Source: Croceibacterium selenioxidans (lineage in GTDB: Bacteria > Pseudomonadota > Alphaproteobacteria > Sphingomonadales > Sphingomonadaceae). From it: a stretch of DNA of 64,000 nucleotides. This document shows positions 50,520 through 59,027 of the stretch, piece by piece. The notes under the pieces are model-generated. The model did not search any database, was not told the DNA's origin, and worked only from the letters and a program-made list of their open reading frames with translations. Every line of letters starts with the position of its first letter. Position 1 is the first letter of the stretch. The stretch is taken from NCBI RefSeq assembly GCF_018599195.1, contig NZ_JAHFVK010000001.1:310001-374000 (forward strand), given 5' to 3'. Both the position numbers and the translations under genes were made by a program.

Positions 50520-50912
50520 TCAGGCGGTGCGGGGTGGCGCTCTCGAAGGGGGCCGGATACCGGCCGGCTGGCTCAGCAGCGCCGCATGGTAAGGCGCGAA
50601 GCCCAGCGCGATCAGGAAGGCAAGCGCGGTGGCGAGCAGGATCGGGTCCGCGCCGCCGAGCATGCCTTGGCCGAGTGTGCCGAAGGCGCAAGAAGGAGCG
50701 GTGTCGCCGGCCTTCTTGTCCTGCTTGCCCTTGATCGGAATCTCGACCGTCGCGGCCGAATGTCCGGTGGGCGAGCAGATCGACACCGTCAGCGTCTTGC
50801 CGGTATCGACCATGTAACCCTGTGGGATCGCCCAACGCGGCGCGAGCGCGGCTGCCAGCAGGAGCAGGGCCAGCCACCAACGCGTATGCAGGAAGGATCG
50901 CAGGGATTGCAC
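50520..50912 (-). CDS. DUF2946-family membrane protein
   Basis: 130 aa with a GTG start at 50912 (MQSLRSFLHTRWWLALLLLA). It has a first hydrophobic segment (about 12-30), a loop with a short Cys-containing part (VSICSPTGHSAATVEI and SCAFGTLGQG) and a second segment (PILLATALAFLIALGFAPYH). The C-terminus is rich in Pro/Arg. The pattern matches DUF2946, small proteins found beside metal-uptake receptors and PepSY proteins. It is first in the minus-strand run with the receptor (84 bp downstream) and PepSY genes. Function is unknown; copper handling is the usual context. Confidence 0.8.
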   Translation of the reverse strand: MQSLRSFLHTRWWLALLLLAAALAPRWAIPQGYMVDTGKTLTVSICSPTGHSAATVEIPIKGKQDKKAGDTAPSCAFGTLGQGMLGGADPILLATALAFLIALGFAPYHAALLSQPAGIRPPSRAPPRTA

Positions 50913-50948
50913 GGGCGGCGCACTAGGCCATCGTGTGGGGAAAAGGAA

Positions 50949-50992
50949 GCGCCACGTCCGGCCGTCTTGGGGAGGCAGTCCGGACGTGGCGC
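50949..50992 (-). terminator. Long hairpin downstream of the efflux operon
   Basis: Perfect 13-base arms at 50949-50961 (GCGCCACGTCCGG) and 50980-50992 (CCGGACGTGGCGC) with an 18-base loop. On the minus strand it is followed by TTCCTTTTCC. It lies between the ABC permease stop (51137) and the DUF2946 start (50912), so it can end the efflux transcript, but it could also sit in the leader of the DUF2946 message. Confidence 0.6.
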
Positions 50993-51062
50993 GAGGTATG
51001 GAAGATCTTCACGCCGCGGAGTTGACGGCGTGACAGCTCAACCCGCGCCTGTCCTTGTAGGC

Positions 51063-51119
51063 CTCCCCTGTCGAGAGGGGAGTTAATTACCGTAATTCCT
51101 TCGTTACATGCCGTTACAT
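51063..51119 (-). promoter_or_regulatory. Repeats and palindrome before the DUF2946/receptor/PepSY genes
   Basis: Within 225 bp there are: a hairpin CTCCCCT / AGGGGAG at 51063-51069 and 51076-51082; a palindrome AATTAC-C-GTAATT at 51085-51097; and a direct repeat CGTTACAT at 51102-51109 and 51112-51119, 10 bases apart. A smaller stem CACGCCG / CGGCGTG lies near 51010-51032. The direct repeat at one helical turn is typical of an OmpR-type response-regulator site. The set probably drives the minus-strand metal-uptake genes. No match to a cobalamin riboswitch is seen. Confidence 0.45.
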
Positions 51120-51136
51120 CGATTGGATGAGGCCGG

Positions 51137-52333
51137 TCATTCGTGCCGCAGCGCCTCGATCGGATCGAGCTTCGAGGCCCTTCGCGCCGGGAAGTAGCCG
51201 AAGATGATTCCGATCAGGGCCGAGATCACGAAGCTGAGAACGTTGATGAACGGGTCGAATACGTAGGCGATGCCCAGCGCGGTCGAGAGACCGAACGAGA
51301 GCGCGAAGCCTAGCAGAATGCCGACGATCCCGCCGAAGCAGCACAGCACGACCGCTTCGGTCAGGAACTGCAACTGCACTTCTCGCGCCAGCGCACCGAT
51401 GGCGAGGCGGATGCCGATCTCCCGCGTTCGCTCGGTCACCGACACGAGCATGATGTTCATGATCCCGACGCCGCCTACGATCAGGCTGATTGCGGCGATC
51501 GCGGCGACCATGACTGTCATCGTGCCGACTGTGGCGGCAACCGTCTCGTTGATCTGCGCCGTATCGACGATATCGAAGTCGTTCTGCTGTCCTTCCAGCA
51601 GCACCCGGCGCTCGCGCATCAGCTTGACGATGGCGTTGATCATCGTCTTGCTGTCGTAGGAGGCGTCGTAGGCGACGACCATGTAGCCGATGTTGTCATC
51701 GCCGGTGAAACGGCGCTGCACGTTGGTCAGCGGCATGAAGATCGAGTTGTCGTCATCCCCACCGCCGCCGACACTGCCGCGCGTGGCGAAGACCCCGATC
51801 ACTTGGCAGGACACGTCGTTAAGGCGCATGCGCTCGCCGACGGGGCTCTGGTTGGCGAGGAAGATTTCGTCGCGCACGGTCGGGCCGATGATGCAGACGT
51901 TAGCGCCCGCAGTTTGCTCGGCGGCAGTGAAGCGGCGGCCTTCCTCGATCTCGATCCCGCGCGCGTCGAGGAACTCGTTGCCGACGCCCTCGACCTTGGT
52001 CTGCCAGTCCTGGCCGTTGTGGATCGCGGAGACATTGCGTTCGACCTGACCCGCGACGAAGTTCACCCCCGCCACCTGTTCGCGCACGGCCTGCACGTCG
52101 CGCTCGTCGAACGGACGGATCTGGCCGCGGTCGGTCTGGATCGGGAAGACGAAGAACACGTTGGAACCGAGCGAGCTGATCTGCTCTTCGATGTCGGCAG
52201 TGACGCCCTTGCCCAGGGTCACCATAGTGATAACCGCGCCCACGCCGATGATGATGCCGAGCGTCGTCAGGAAGCTGCGCAGGATGTGGCGGCGGATCTC
52301 GCGGAACGCGAGGAGAAGCGTGGTGCCGAACAT
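51137..52333 (-). CDS. MacB-like ABC transporter permease
   Basis: 398 aa FtsX/MacB-type permease: first helix in IRRHILRSFLTTLGIIIGVG, a large periplasmic domain (about 50-270) and three C-terminal helices (VMVAAIAAISLIVGGVGIMN; FLTEAVVLCCFGGIVGILLG; FVISALIGIIFGYFPARRAS). It lacks the fused ATPase of E. coli MacB; that part is the separate upstream gene, whose last base it overlaps. With the MacA-like and TolC-like proteins it should form an ATP-driven tripartite exporter for a drug, toxin or lipid-like molecule. Confidence 0.92.
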   Translation of the reverse strand: MFGTTLLLAFREIRRHILRSFLTTLGIIIGVGAVITMVTLGKGVTADIEEQISSLGSNVFFVFPIQTDRGQIRPFDERDVQAVREQVAGVNFVAGQVERNVSAIHNGQDWQTKVEGVGNEFLDARGIEIEEGRRFTAAEQTAGANVCIIGPTVRDEIFLANQSPVGERMRLNDVSCQVIGVFATRGSVGGGGDDDNSIFMPLTNVQRRFTGDDNIGYMVVAYDASYDSKTMINAIVKLMRERRVLLEGQQNDFDIVDTAQINETVAATVGTMTVMVAAIAAISLIVGGVGIMNIMLVSVTERTREIGIRLAIGALAREVQLQFLTEAVVLCCFGGIVGILLGFALSFGLSTALGIAYVFDPFINVLSFVISALIGIIFGYFPARRASKLDPIEALRHE

Positions 52334-53052
52334 CAGTTCGCCTCCACCGGCGCACCCTGGCGGTGGTTGGCCTCGATCCGCTCGACCAGCCCGTCCTTGA
52401 AGTGGACAACGGTCTTTGCATAAGCCGCCATCTCGGCCTCGTGAGTGACCATCAGGATGGTGATGCCCGTGGCGTTGAGTTCGGTGAGGAATTCCATGAT
52501 TTCGATTGAGCGTTCGGAGTCGAGGTTGCCGGTCGGCTCGTCCGCCAGCAGCACTTCGGGATCGGTTACCAGCGCGCGGGCGATGGCAACGCGCTGCTGC
52601 TGGCCGCCGGAAAGCTCGGCCGGAGTGTGGTCGGCCCAGGGCCCCAGGCCGACGCGGTCGAGCGCACGCATCGCGGCCTCGCGCCGTTGTTCCTTGCGCT
52701 CACCGCGATAGAGCAGCGGCAGCTCGACGTTTTCGAGCGCGCTGGTACGGGCGAGCAGGTTGAAGCCCTGGAACACGAACCCGAGGTACCTGCGGCGCAG
52801 GAGTGAGCGCTGGTCATTGGTCAGCGACTGCACCTCGGTCCCCAGGAACTTGAACACCCCCGAAGTCGGCGAGTCCAGGCAGCCGAGGATATTCATCGTG
52901 GTGGACTTGCCCGAGCCCGAGGGTCCCATGACCGCGACGAAATCGCCGCGCTCGATGGTCAGGTCGACCCCTTTCAGGGCCTGGAACGCAGCGATCCCTT
53001 GGCCGAAGGTCTTGGTTATCCCCTTCAGTTCGATGATCGCCTGTCCCGTCAC
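52333..53052 (-). CDS. MacB-like ABC transporter ATPase
   Basis: 239 aa with all ATPase motifs: Walker [11 protein letters not shown] (near 40), Q-loop [20 protein letters not shown], signature [15 protein letters not shown], Walker [13 protein letters not shown] and the switch His in [12 protein letters not shown]. It belongs to the LolD/MacB class. The stop shares one base with the permease start and its start overlaps the MacA-like gene by 4 bases, so all are translated together. Confidence 0.95.
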   Translation of the reverse strand: MTGQAIIELKGITKTFGQGIAAFQALKGVDLTIERGDFVAVMGPSGSGKSTTMNILGCLDSPTSGVFKFLGTEVQSLTNDQRSLLRRRYLGFVFQGFNLLARTSALENVELPLLYRGERKEQRREAAMRALDRVGLGPWADHTPAELSGGQQQRVAIARALVTDPEVLLADEPTGNLDSERSIEIMEFLTELNATGITILMVTHEAEMAAYAKTVVHFKDGLVERIEANHRQGAPVEAN

Positions 53053-54371
53053 TTCTTGTCCGCCTTGAGCGAGGTCACGACCGTCATGCCGGGCTTCAGC
53101 TCGTTCGAGGTGACGACCGTGAAGCGGCCGTCGCTCTGGCCGGTGACGACCTCGATCGGTTTGAGCGTGCCATCGGCCTGCAGGATGTGCACGGTCTGGC
53201 GGCTGCCGCGGCCGATCGTGGCGCGCTCTTCCTCGCGTTCGAGGCCGAAGTCGTCGCCGTTGTTGAGCTGGACGCCGCCGGTGGCCTCTGCCTTCGGGGG
53301 CTCGAACCGCAGGGCGCCGTTGGGAACGAGCATGCGCTTGCCGGTCTGCTGGGTGGCGATGTTGGCCGTGGCCGTCATGCCCGGGCGCAGGAGGCCGTTG
53401 GCGTTGTCGACCGTGAGCCGTGCTTCGTAGCTGATGACGGCATTGCCTTGCTGGCCCTGCTGCTGTTGCTGGCTGGACTGCGCGGTGTTGTTCGACGCCA
53501 GGTTCACGCGTTCGACCGTCGCCGGGAATTGGCGGCCGGGATAGGCGTCGACGGTGAAGGTGGCCTTCTGGCCCTGCTTCACTTCACCGACGTCCGCTTC
53601 GTCGACCGAGACGCGCAGCTGCATTTGCGACAGGTCTTCGGCGAGGACGAACAGGGTCGGCGTGTTGAAGCTGGCCGCCACGGTCTGACCGGGTTCGACC
53701 TGGCGGGCCAGGACCACGCCCGAGACGGGAGAGCGGATCAGCGCCCGGTCGCGGTTGGTCAGGCTCGAAGAAAGCTGCGCCTGGGCCGAGGTGACATTGG
53801 CCTGCGCGGAATTGAGCGAGGCCTTGCTGCGGGCGACATTGGCCTCGGCAGCTTCCATCTCGGTCTTCGAGGGGACCTTGCCGTCCGACAGGCGATAGAC
53901 GTCCTGCAGGCGCGCCAGCTGGGCGCTATCGACGTCAAGCGTCGCGCGGGCCTGGGCGACCTGGGCGCGCGAGGCCTGGAGATTGGCCTGGCTCTGCTTG
54001 ATCTGGTCCTCGATCACGTCGGTATTGATCTGCGCCAGGACCTGGCCGCGCGACACGCGGTCGTTCACGTCGACGTAGACCCGGTCGATGCGGCCCGAGA
54101 CTTCGGAGCCGACCTCAACCTGGTTGGTGGGGCGCAGGTTACCAGTTGCCGTCACCTCGATGTCGAGGGAGCGTTCGACAACTTTCTCGGTGATATACTC
54201 GGGCTTCTTCTCGTCGCGGTTGACGAAGTAGAGCGCCACCAGCAGCACGATCACGCCTGGGATCCAGAACTTGGCCCAACGACGCCAACGGGGGCGTTCG
54301 GTCGTTCCGAGGAATTCGTCCACTGACATCGTGGCCCCGGCCGTCGGATTTGCGGTCATTTCGGTCATCAT
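53049..54371 (-). CDS. MacA-like periplasmic adaptor protein
   Basis: 440 aa (or 439 from the second Met). An inner-membrane anchor lies at about 35-50 (FWIPGVIVLLVALYFVNRDE). It is followed by the barrel-sandwich half VEVTATGNLRPTNQVEVGSE, a long coiled-coil hairpin (about 115-200, ASRAQVAQARATLDVDSAQL) and the second half with SPVSGVVLARQVEPGQTVAA. A Gln-rich patch (SSQQQQQGQQ) is inserted in the beta-barrel part. It should link the MacB-like transporter to the outer-membrane channel. Both ends overlap neighbouring genes by 4 bases. Confidence 0.93.
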   Translation of the reverse strand: MMTEMTANPTAGATMSVDEFLGTTERPRWRRWAKFWIPGVIVLLVALYFVNRDEKKPEYITEKVVERSLDIEVTATGNLRPTNQVEVGSEVSGRIDRVYVDVNDRVSRGQVLAQINTDVIEDQIKQSQANLQASRAQVAQARATLDVDSAQLARLQDVYRLSDGKVPSKTEMEAAEANVARSKASLNSAQANVTSAQAQLSSSLTNRDRALIRSPVSGVVLARQVEPGQTVAASFNTPTLFVLAEDLSQMQLRVSVDEADVGEVKQGQKATFTVDAYPGRQFPATVERVNLASNNTAQSSQQQQQGQQGNAVISYEARLTVDNANGLLRPGMTATANIATQQTGKRMLVPNGALRFEPPKAEATGGVQLNNGDDFGLEREEERATIGRGSRQTVHILQADGTLKPIEVVTGQSDGRFTVVTSNELKPGMTVVTSLKADKK

Positions 54372-55813
54372 TGGATCCTGTCACTGACGGGCAGCGGATA
54401 TTCCCTGGGCGACCAGCCACCGCCGAGCGCCTGGGTCAGGCGCACGAAAGCGCTCGCCCGCTCGGCCTGCGAAGCGACTTCCGCGTTGCGGGCGGTGCGT
54501 AGCTGTAGCTCAGAAGTTAGCAAGTTCTGAAAATCGGTCAGGCCGGCCTGGTACTGGCTGCGGGCGAGGATGGCCGAATTGTTTGCGGCGTCCACGGCTT
54601 CCCCGAAGATCACCACCCGTTCGCGCGACTTCTCGAGATCGACGGCCGAACTCTCCACGTCCTCCAGCGCGCCGAGGATCGACAGCCGCCAGGCTGCGAG
54701 CGAGCCTTCCGCGGCGGCTTTGGAACTGTCGATCTGCGACTGGGTGCGGCCGCCGTCGAAGATCAACTGGCTGACCGAACCGAACAGGCCTCCCGAAACC
54801 AAATCGAACAAGTTGCCGAAGCCGATGGCCGAAGACGATATCGTGCCGCCGAGCTGGATCAGCGGATAGAGTTGCGCCTTGGCGCCTTCGATGCGGGCGG
54901 TGCTGGCGACCAGATTGGCCTCCGCCTGGCGCACGTCGGGCCGGCGGCGCAGGACCTCGGCCGGTGCCTCGAAACCCGCCAAATCGGGCGGGACAGGGAC
55001 GAAGTCGGAGTCCACGAGCAACTGCAGAACCCGGCCCGGCGGTTCACCGATAAGGGTCGAGATAGCGTTGGCCGTCGCGGCGAGGCTGCTTTCAAGTTGC
55101 GGGATGCTGGCTGCCGTTGCGGCTCGCTGGCTCCGGGCTTGTTCGACATCGAGCGTAGAGACGAGCCCCGCCTGGGCCCGCCAGCGGGCGATTTGCAGGT
55201 TGTCATCCTGCGATTGAAGGCTGTCGCGCGCGATCGCGAGCTGCATTGCCGTCGCTCGCGCCGAGATGGTCGCGAGGGCAACTTGGCCGGTGATCAGGCG
55301 CTCGAGATCGGCGAGCGAGTAACCCGCAGCCGCGAGGTCTGCCTCGGACGCGGCCACGTCAGCGCCGATGCGACCGAACAGGTCAATCTCCCACGAAGCG
55401 TCCGCCCCGATCGAGTAAGCGCTCGCGTCGGGCAAGCCGTCGTTGAAATTACGCCGCCCCGATCCGCTTGCCGAAACGTAGGGGAAGTAGCTGGATCGCG
55501 AGCCTGCTAACTGCGCGCGAGCTTGTTCAAGCCGTGCCGCGCTCTGTGCGAGGTCGAGGTTGTTGGCGACGGCCGCCTCGACGAACTGGGTCAGGAGCGG
55601 ATCGTCGAGAAGCTGCCAATATTGCGAGAGGTCGAGCGAGGCCTGGCCGTGCTCGGTCTCGACCCAGTTTTGTGGCACAGAAATGCCAGCCTCGGGCGAA
55701 GCGATGTCCGGCCGGGCGCAGCTGGCGAGGGCCAGCGAACTCATCGCCACCGTCAGCAAAGCGGCAGTCCTGCGCGGACGGAGACGGAAAGAGCTTCGAG
55801 ACAAGCGGGTCAT
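54368..55813 (-). CDS. TolC/NodT-type outer-membrane efflux lipoprotein
   Basis: 481 aa from the ATG at 55813, which overlaps the TetR stop (ATGA); an upstream extension to 56170 only overlaps TetR. A lipoprotein signal ends LASCARPD, so Cys about 31 would be lipidated. The two-repeat outer-membrane factor pattern is visible: YWQLLDDPLLTQFVEAAVAN NLDLAQ-type start, then DLERLITGQVALATISARAT and AAEVLRRRPDVRQAEANLVA, with a second repeat ending VRLTQALGGGWSP. It supplies the exit duct for the MacA/MacB-like transporter in the same operon. Confidence 0.92.
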   Translation of the reverse strand: MTRLSRSSFRLRPRRTAALLTVAMSSLALASCARPDIASPEAGISVPQNWVETEHGQASLDLSQYWQLLDDPLLTQFVEAAVANNLDLAQSAARLEQARAQLAGSRSSYFPYVSASGSGRRNFNDGLPDASAYSIGADASWEIDLFGRIGADVAASEADLAAAGYSLADLERLITGQVALATISARATAMQLAIARDSLQSQDDNLQIARWRAQAGLVSTLDVEQARSQRAATAASIPQLESSLAATANAISTLIGEPPGRVLQLLVDSDFVPVPPDLAGFEAPAEVLRRRPDVRQAEANLVASTARIEGAKAQLYPLIQLGGTISSSAIGFGNLFDLVSGGLFGSVSQLIFDGGRTQSQIDSSKAAAEGSLAAWRLSILGALEDVESSAVDLEKSRERVVIFGEAVDAANNSAILARSQYQAGLTDFQNLLTSELQLRTARNAEVASQAERASAFVRLTQALGGGWSPREYPLPVSDRIQ

Positions 55814-56406
55814 GATCCTCTGGTTTCCGGTTCTGATGGCCGCCGGCCGATGCCGTTGAGCGCAATGTCCACGATCGCCGCCGGATCGCCAATGGGCCGG
55901 TCGGTGAGCATCGGGTGTGTCATCGCCAGAACCAGCCCGTGGAGATGCCGGGCGGCGTCCTCTGGGGCGATCCGCAGCCGATCCGCATGGGGCCGGAGCA
56001 GCGCGGCGACGGCTTCGTACCCGAGCTTGCGTTGTTCCTGGAACTTTTCCTTGTCGGTCCCCTCTGGCTGATGGAATCCGACGGCGGCAATGAGCGCGAG
56101 GACCCGCTTGATCCGCCTTTGCAGCGAAGTGACGAGTTGGACGAGGCATGATTCGAGGTCGCCACCGCAATCGATCCCCGCCAGTTCCGCGCGCGCCGCC
56201 TCCTGGTCGAAGGCGTCCGCGAAGATCGCGTCGATGATCGCGTCCTTAGTCGGGAAGACCCGAAAGATCGTGCCTTCCGCAATTCCCGCAGCCTCGGCGA
56301 TTTCCCGGGTACTGACAGCCCCACCCTTGGCGATCAGCAGTCGCTCCGTCACCGCTACGATTGCGGCGCGCCGTTCGGCAGCTGGAAGGGGCGAAGCGCG
56401 GTTCAT
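55810..56406 (-). CDS. TetR-family repressor of the efflux operon
   Basis: 198 aa from the ATG at 56406; the longer frame to 56547 runs through the palindrome. The N-terminal helix-turn-helix is ISTREIAEAAGIAEGTIFRV-like (VSTREIAEAAGIAEGTIFRV, about 32-51), followed by FPTKDAIIDAIFADAF. The C-terminal ligand domain contains two Cys (IDCGGDLESCLVQL). It is first in the operon and overlaps the TolC-like gene by 4 bases, so it probably represses its own operon until an effector, perhaps an exported compound, binds. No clear Shine-Dalgarno precedes the ATG, so a short leader or leaderless message is possible. Confidence 0.92.
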   Translation of the reverse strand: MNRASPLPAAERRAAIVAVTERLLIAKGGAVSTREIAEAAGIAEGTIFRVFPTKDAIIDAIFADAFDQEAARAELAGIDCGGDLESCLVQLVTSLQRRIKRVLALIAAVGFHQPEGTDKEKFQEQRKLGYEAVAALLRPHADRLRIAPEDAARHLHGLVLAMTHPMLTDRPIGDPAAIVDIALNGIGRRPSEPETRGS

Positions 56407-56420
56407 GCTCGGAAGGATAG

Positions 56421-56438
56421 TGAGTGAGCGCTCACTCA
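56421..56438. promoter_or_regulatory. Perfect 18-bp palindrome, probable TetR operator
   Basis: TGAGTGAGC/GCTCACTCA is a perfect 18-base palindrome ending 15 bases before the TetR start codon on the minus strand. Its form (TGAGTGA-type half-sites common to TetR regulators) and place make it the likely autorepression site. Confidence 0.8.
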
Positions 56439-56802
56439 TCAAGCGGTTTATGCAGCGACGCGGGCCCAAAGGGCTACGGCGAATTTGATGCACTCCCCTC
56501 GTGGGTTCGCTCACCGCGCCAATCGTCACAGCCAATGCCCCCATCAACCTGTCTTGCTGTATTAATACACATCAGCAGAAGCAAGAACCAGTCGGATTTT
56601 GTCGCAATCGACCAGTGGCCCACCGTTGCCGACAAGCAGCATACCCTCGATCAAGGATTAGTGGTCTCAGAGCCGGGAATCTTACGCGCCCATCGGTATT
56701 CACCTCCTCAAAGTTGTTGCGCTCTGGTCGTTTGTGGCTTTTCACCTCGGACGCGCCGCCTATGATGAGCGCAAACAAGTGGGTGAACGGGGAGGAAGAG
56801 GG
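56439..56802. other. Intergenic region, no gene seen
   Basis: About 360 bp between the divergent TetR and first SnoaL-like genes. No credible frame was found; a plus-strand frame from 56501 crosses it but gives a product with no recognised pattern. GGGGAGGAAGAGGG near 56789-56802 is the ribosome binding site for the SnoaL-like gene. Otherwise nothing distinctive is seen. Confidence 0.4.
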
Positions 56803-57519
56803 ATGCACACCGTGCGGCTAAAGGGCCTGTGGCCGATACCGCTGTGCGCGGTCCTCATGCTGGCGGCGCCCGCGCAAGCGGCCGACCCCGATAGCGAGAT
56901 CGCCGCGCTGACGCAGCGGGTGGAAAAGCTCGAAGGCACGCGCGCCATCAAGAAGCTGCAGCGCGCTTTCGGCTACTACGTCGACCGGGGCTTGTGGGGC
57001 GAGGCGGCAGATCTGTTCACCGAGGACGGCACGATCGAGATCGGTGTCGACGGCGTCTACGCGGGCAAGGCGCGCATCGGCGAATACCTCGAGCGGCTGC
57101 ACGGCGGCCAGCAGGGCCTGATCTATGGCCAGCTCAACGAGTGGGTGACCTTGCAGCCCGCTGTCGACATGGGCGCTGATGGCCGCAGTGCCACGGCGCG
57201 CTGGCGCGACCTTGGCATGACCGGTCAGTACAAGAAGCACGCCGAATGGCGTGACGGGATTTACGAGAACACCTACGTCAAGGAAGACGGGGTGTGGAAA
57301 ATCAAGTCCATGCACCTCTACGTCAACTTCGTCGCGCCCTATGAAAAGGGCTGGGCTCGGCTGCGGCAGGGGGAAGGCGTGGCGCAGAGCGAAGCCTCGA
57401 AGGCGTTCCCGCCCGATCGCGGACCGACGGCGACGCTAGCCTCGTTCCCGGACGTTCAGCGTCCACCCTTCCAGGCGCCGAACCCGGTGACGGGCCGCGC
57501 AGTAAGGGAGGTCCGGTAA
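56803..57519 (+). CDS. Exported SnoaL-like (NTF2-fold) protein 1
   Basis: 238 aa from the ATG at 56803 with a purine-rich site just before it. A signal peptide (LWPIPLCAVLMLAAPAQAAD) is followed by a short coiled helix (IAALTQRVEKLEGTRAIKKL) and an NTF2/SnoaL-like fold: LQRAFGYYVDRGLWGEAADL FTEDGTIEI is the classic first part, then ATARWRDLGMTGQYKKHAEW and EDGVWKIKSMHLYVNF. A Pro-rich tail (PPFQAPNPVTGRAV) follows. Such folds act as dehydratases, isomerases or binding proteins. It is the first of three paralogues; the stop overlaps the next start by one base. Confidence 0.82.
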   Translation: MHTVRLKGLWPIPLCAVLMLAAPAQAADPDSEIAALTQRVEKLEGTRAIKKLQRAFGYYVDRGLWGEAADLFTEDGTIEIGVDGVYAGKARIGEYLERLHGGQQGLIYGQLNEWVTLQPAVDMGADGRSATARWRDLGMTGQYKKHAEWRDGIYENTYVKEDGVWKIKSMHLYVNFVAPYEKGWARLRQGEGVAQSEASKAFPPDRGPTATLASFPDVQRPPFQAPNPVTGRAVREVR

Positions 57520-58244
57520 TGCGCGCTTTGACCTTGGCCAGCGCCGCCGCCCTCTCGCTCTGCGCCGCTGTCGTGCCGGTGAGCGCGCAGGCCCAGTCGG
57601 TCGAATCCCGCCTCGCCTCCTACCGTGAACGCGTCGAACGGCTGGAAGACCAGGACGCCATCGAAAACCTTCAGGCGTACTACGGCTACTACTTCGACAA
57701 GGGCCTGTGGAACGAGGTCGCCGACCTTTTCTCCGCAAACGGCAGCTTCGAATACGGCCAGCGCGGGGTCTACCTCGGGCAGGACCGCATCCGTCGCGCG
57801 CTGCTCTTGTTCGGCCCGGAAGGGCTCGCGCAGGGGCGGCTCAACAACCACATGCAGCTTCAGTCGATCATTTCGGTCGCGCCGGATGGGAAGACCGCGA
57901 CGGCGCGCTGGCAGGGGATGATTCAGCTCGCCGAGCCTGGCGCCAATGGTGTGTGGGGCGTGGGGATTTACGAAAACGAGTACGTCAAGGACCGCGGCAC
58001 GTGGAAGATTTCCAAGCTGCATTTCTATCCCGTCGCGCTGACCGATTACGACCTCGGCTTCATGCGCTCCGCCCTGCGGATGGACGGACCGAGCGCGCTG
58101 TTCCCGCCGGACAGGCCACCGACCGAAGTCTATCGGACCTTCCCTTCGGCCTACATACCGCCGTTCAGCTACGTTCATCCGGTGACCGGCCAGTCACTGA
58201 AGGACATCAAGCAACCGGCCGACAACGTGGTGGGGCGCCCATGA
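57519..58244 (+). CDS. Exported SnoaL-like (NTF2-fold) protein 2
   Basis: 241 aa. A signal peptide (ALTLASAAALSLCAAVVPVS, cleaved after AQA) precedes the same layout as protein 1: helix VERLEDQDAIENLQAYYGYY, FDKGLWNEVADLFSANGSFE, GQRGVYLGQDRIRRALLLFG, ATARWQGMIQLAEPGANGVW, DRGTWKISKLHFYPV and the tail FSYVHPVTGQSLKDIKQP. It shares the start overlap with gene 1 and an ATGA overlap with gene 3, so the trio is one translation unit. A role on the substrate of the adjacent dehydrogenases is likely but unproven. Confidence 0.82.
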   Translation: MRALTLASAAALSLCAAVVPVSAQAQSVESRLASYRERVERLEDQDAIENLQAYYGYYFDKGLWNEVADLFSANGSFEYGQRGVYLGQDRIRRALLLFGPEGLAQGRLNNHMQLQSIISVAPDGKTATARWQGMIQLAEPGANGVWGVGIYENEYVKDRGTWKISKLHFYPVALTDYDLGFMRSALRMDGPSALFPPDRPPTEVYRTFPSAYIPPFSYVHPVTGQSLKDIKQPADNVVGRP

Positions 58245-59026
58245 CTCTGAAGCTGACCCTGGCTGCCGCCCTGCTTTGCGCGGTCGCCGCCCCCGCTCTC
58301 GCCCAGTCGACGGAGGACAAGCTCGACCAGCTCGACGCGCGCATCGCGCGGCTGGAAGACATGAACGCCATCGAGCGGTTGCAGAAGGCCTACGGCTACT
58401 TCGTCGACAAGGGCCAGTGGACCCAGCTCAGCGAGCTGTTCACCGACGACGCCACGCTGGAGATCGGCGGCAAGGGCCTGTTCCTCGGCAAGCACCGCGT
58501 GCTCGAATACATGCAGACCGCCTTCGGTCCGGACGGCGCGAAGGAAGGCGTGCTGGCCAATCACATGCAGTTCCAGCCGATTCCCGACATCTCGGCCGAC
58601 GGCAAGACCGGCTGGGTCCGCTCACGCGCCTATGTGATGAGCAACGCGGGCTGGGGCCTCCCGCTCTATGAGAACGAGTACAAGAAGGGCGAGGACGGCG
58701 TGTGGCGGATCAGCCGCCTCAGCGGGCCCTTCACGATGTACACCAACTGGGAAGGCTGGGGCAAAAACGCCCTCAACAACACCTGGCCCGACAAGTTCGA
58801 TCCGCCGCCGGACCTGCCACCCTCGACGGTCTACCTGACCTATCCGGCCTACTACATCGTGCCCTTCCACTATCCGAACCCGGTGACGGGCCATGCGATG
58901 GTCCCCGACACCGGTCAGGTCGGGGCCTATCACCGTCCGCCGGGAACTCCTGAACAGCAGCAATCGCTCACGGTCGGCCGTCTTGCAGACGGCACGCAAC
59001 CGATCGCCGAACCTCCGAAAGATTGA
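58241..59026 (+). CDS. Exported SnoaL-like (NTF2-fold) protein 3
   Basis: 261 aa from the ATG at 58241, overlapping the previous stop. Signal peptide MTLKLTLAAALLCAVAAPAL (then AQ). Domain order as in the two paralogues: IARLEDMNAIERLQKAYGYF, VDKGQWTQLSELFTDDATLE, IGGKGLFLGKHRVLEYMQTA, KTGWVRSRAYVMSNAGWGLP, DGVWRISRLSGPFTMY and a tail with PNPVTGHAMVP that ends in a longer extension (to PPKD). The motif Pro-X-Pro-Val-Thr-Gly is common to all three tails. It stops 1 base before the PQQ dehydrogenase ATG, so the four genes are one operon. Confidence 0.82.
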   Translation: MTLKLTLAAALLCAVAAPALAQSTEDKLDQLDARIARLEDMNAIERLQKAYGYFVDKGQWTQLSELFTDDATLEIGGKGLFLGKHRVLEYMQTAFGPDGAKEGVLANHMQFQPIPDISADGKTGWVRSRAYVMSNAGWGLPLYENEYKKGEDGVWRISRLSGPFTMYTNWEGWGKNALNNTWPDKFDPPPDLPPSTVYLTYPAYYIVPFHYPNPVTGHAMVPDTGQVGAYHRPPGTPEQQQSLTVGRLADGTQPIAEPPKD

Positions 59027-59027
59027 C

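Noticed and set aside
50913-51136. Cobalamin or other known riboswitch before the metal-uptake genes
   Set aside because: Hairpins are present, but I could not find the conserved B12-box or other known aptamer core sequences.
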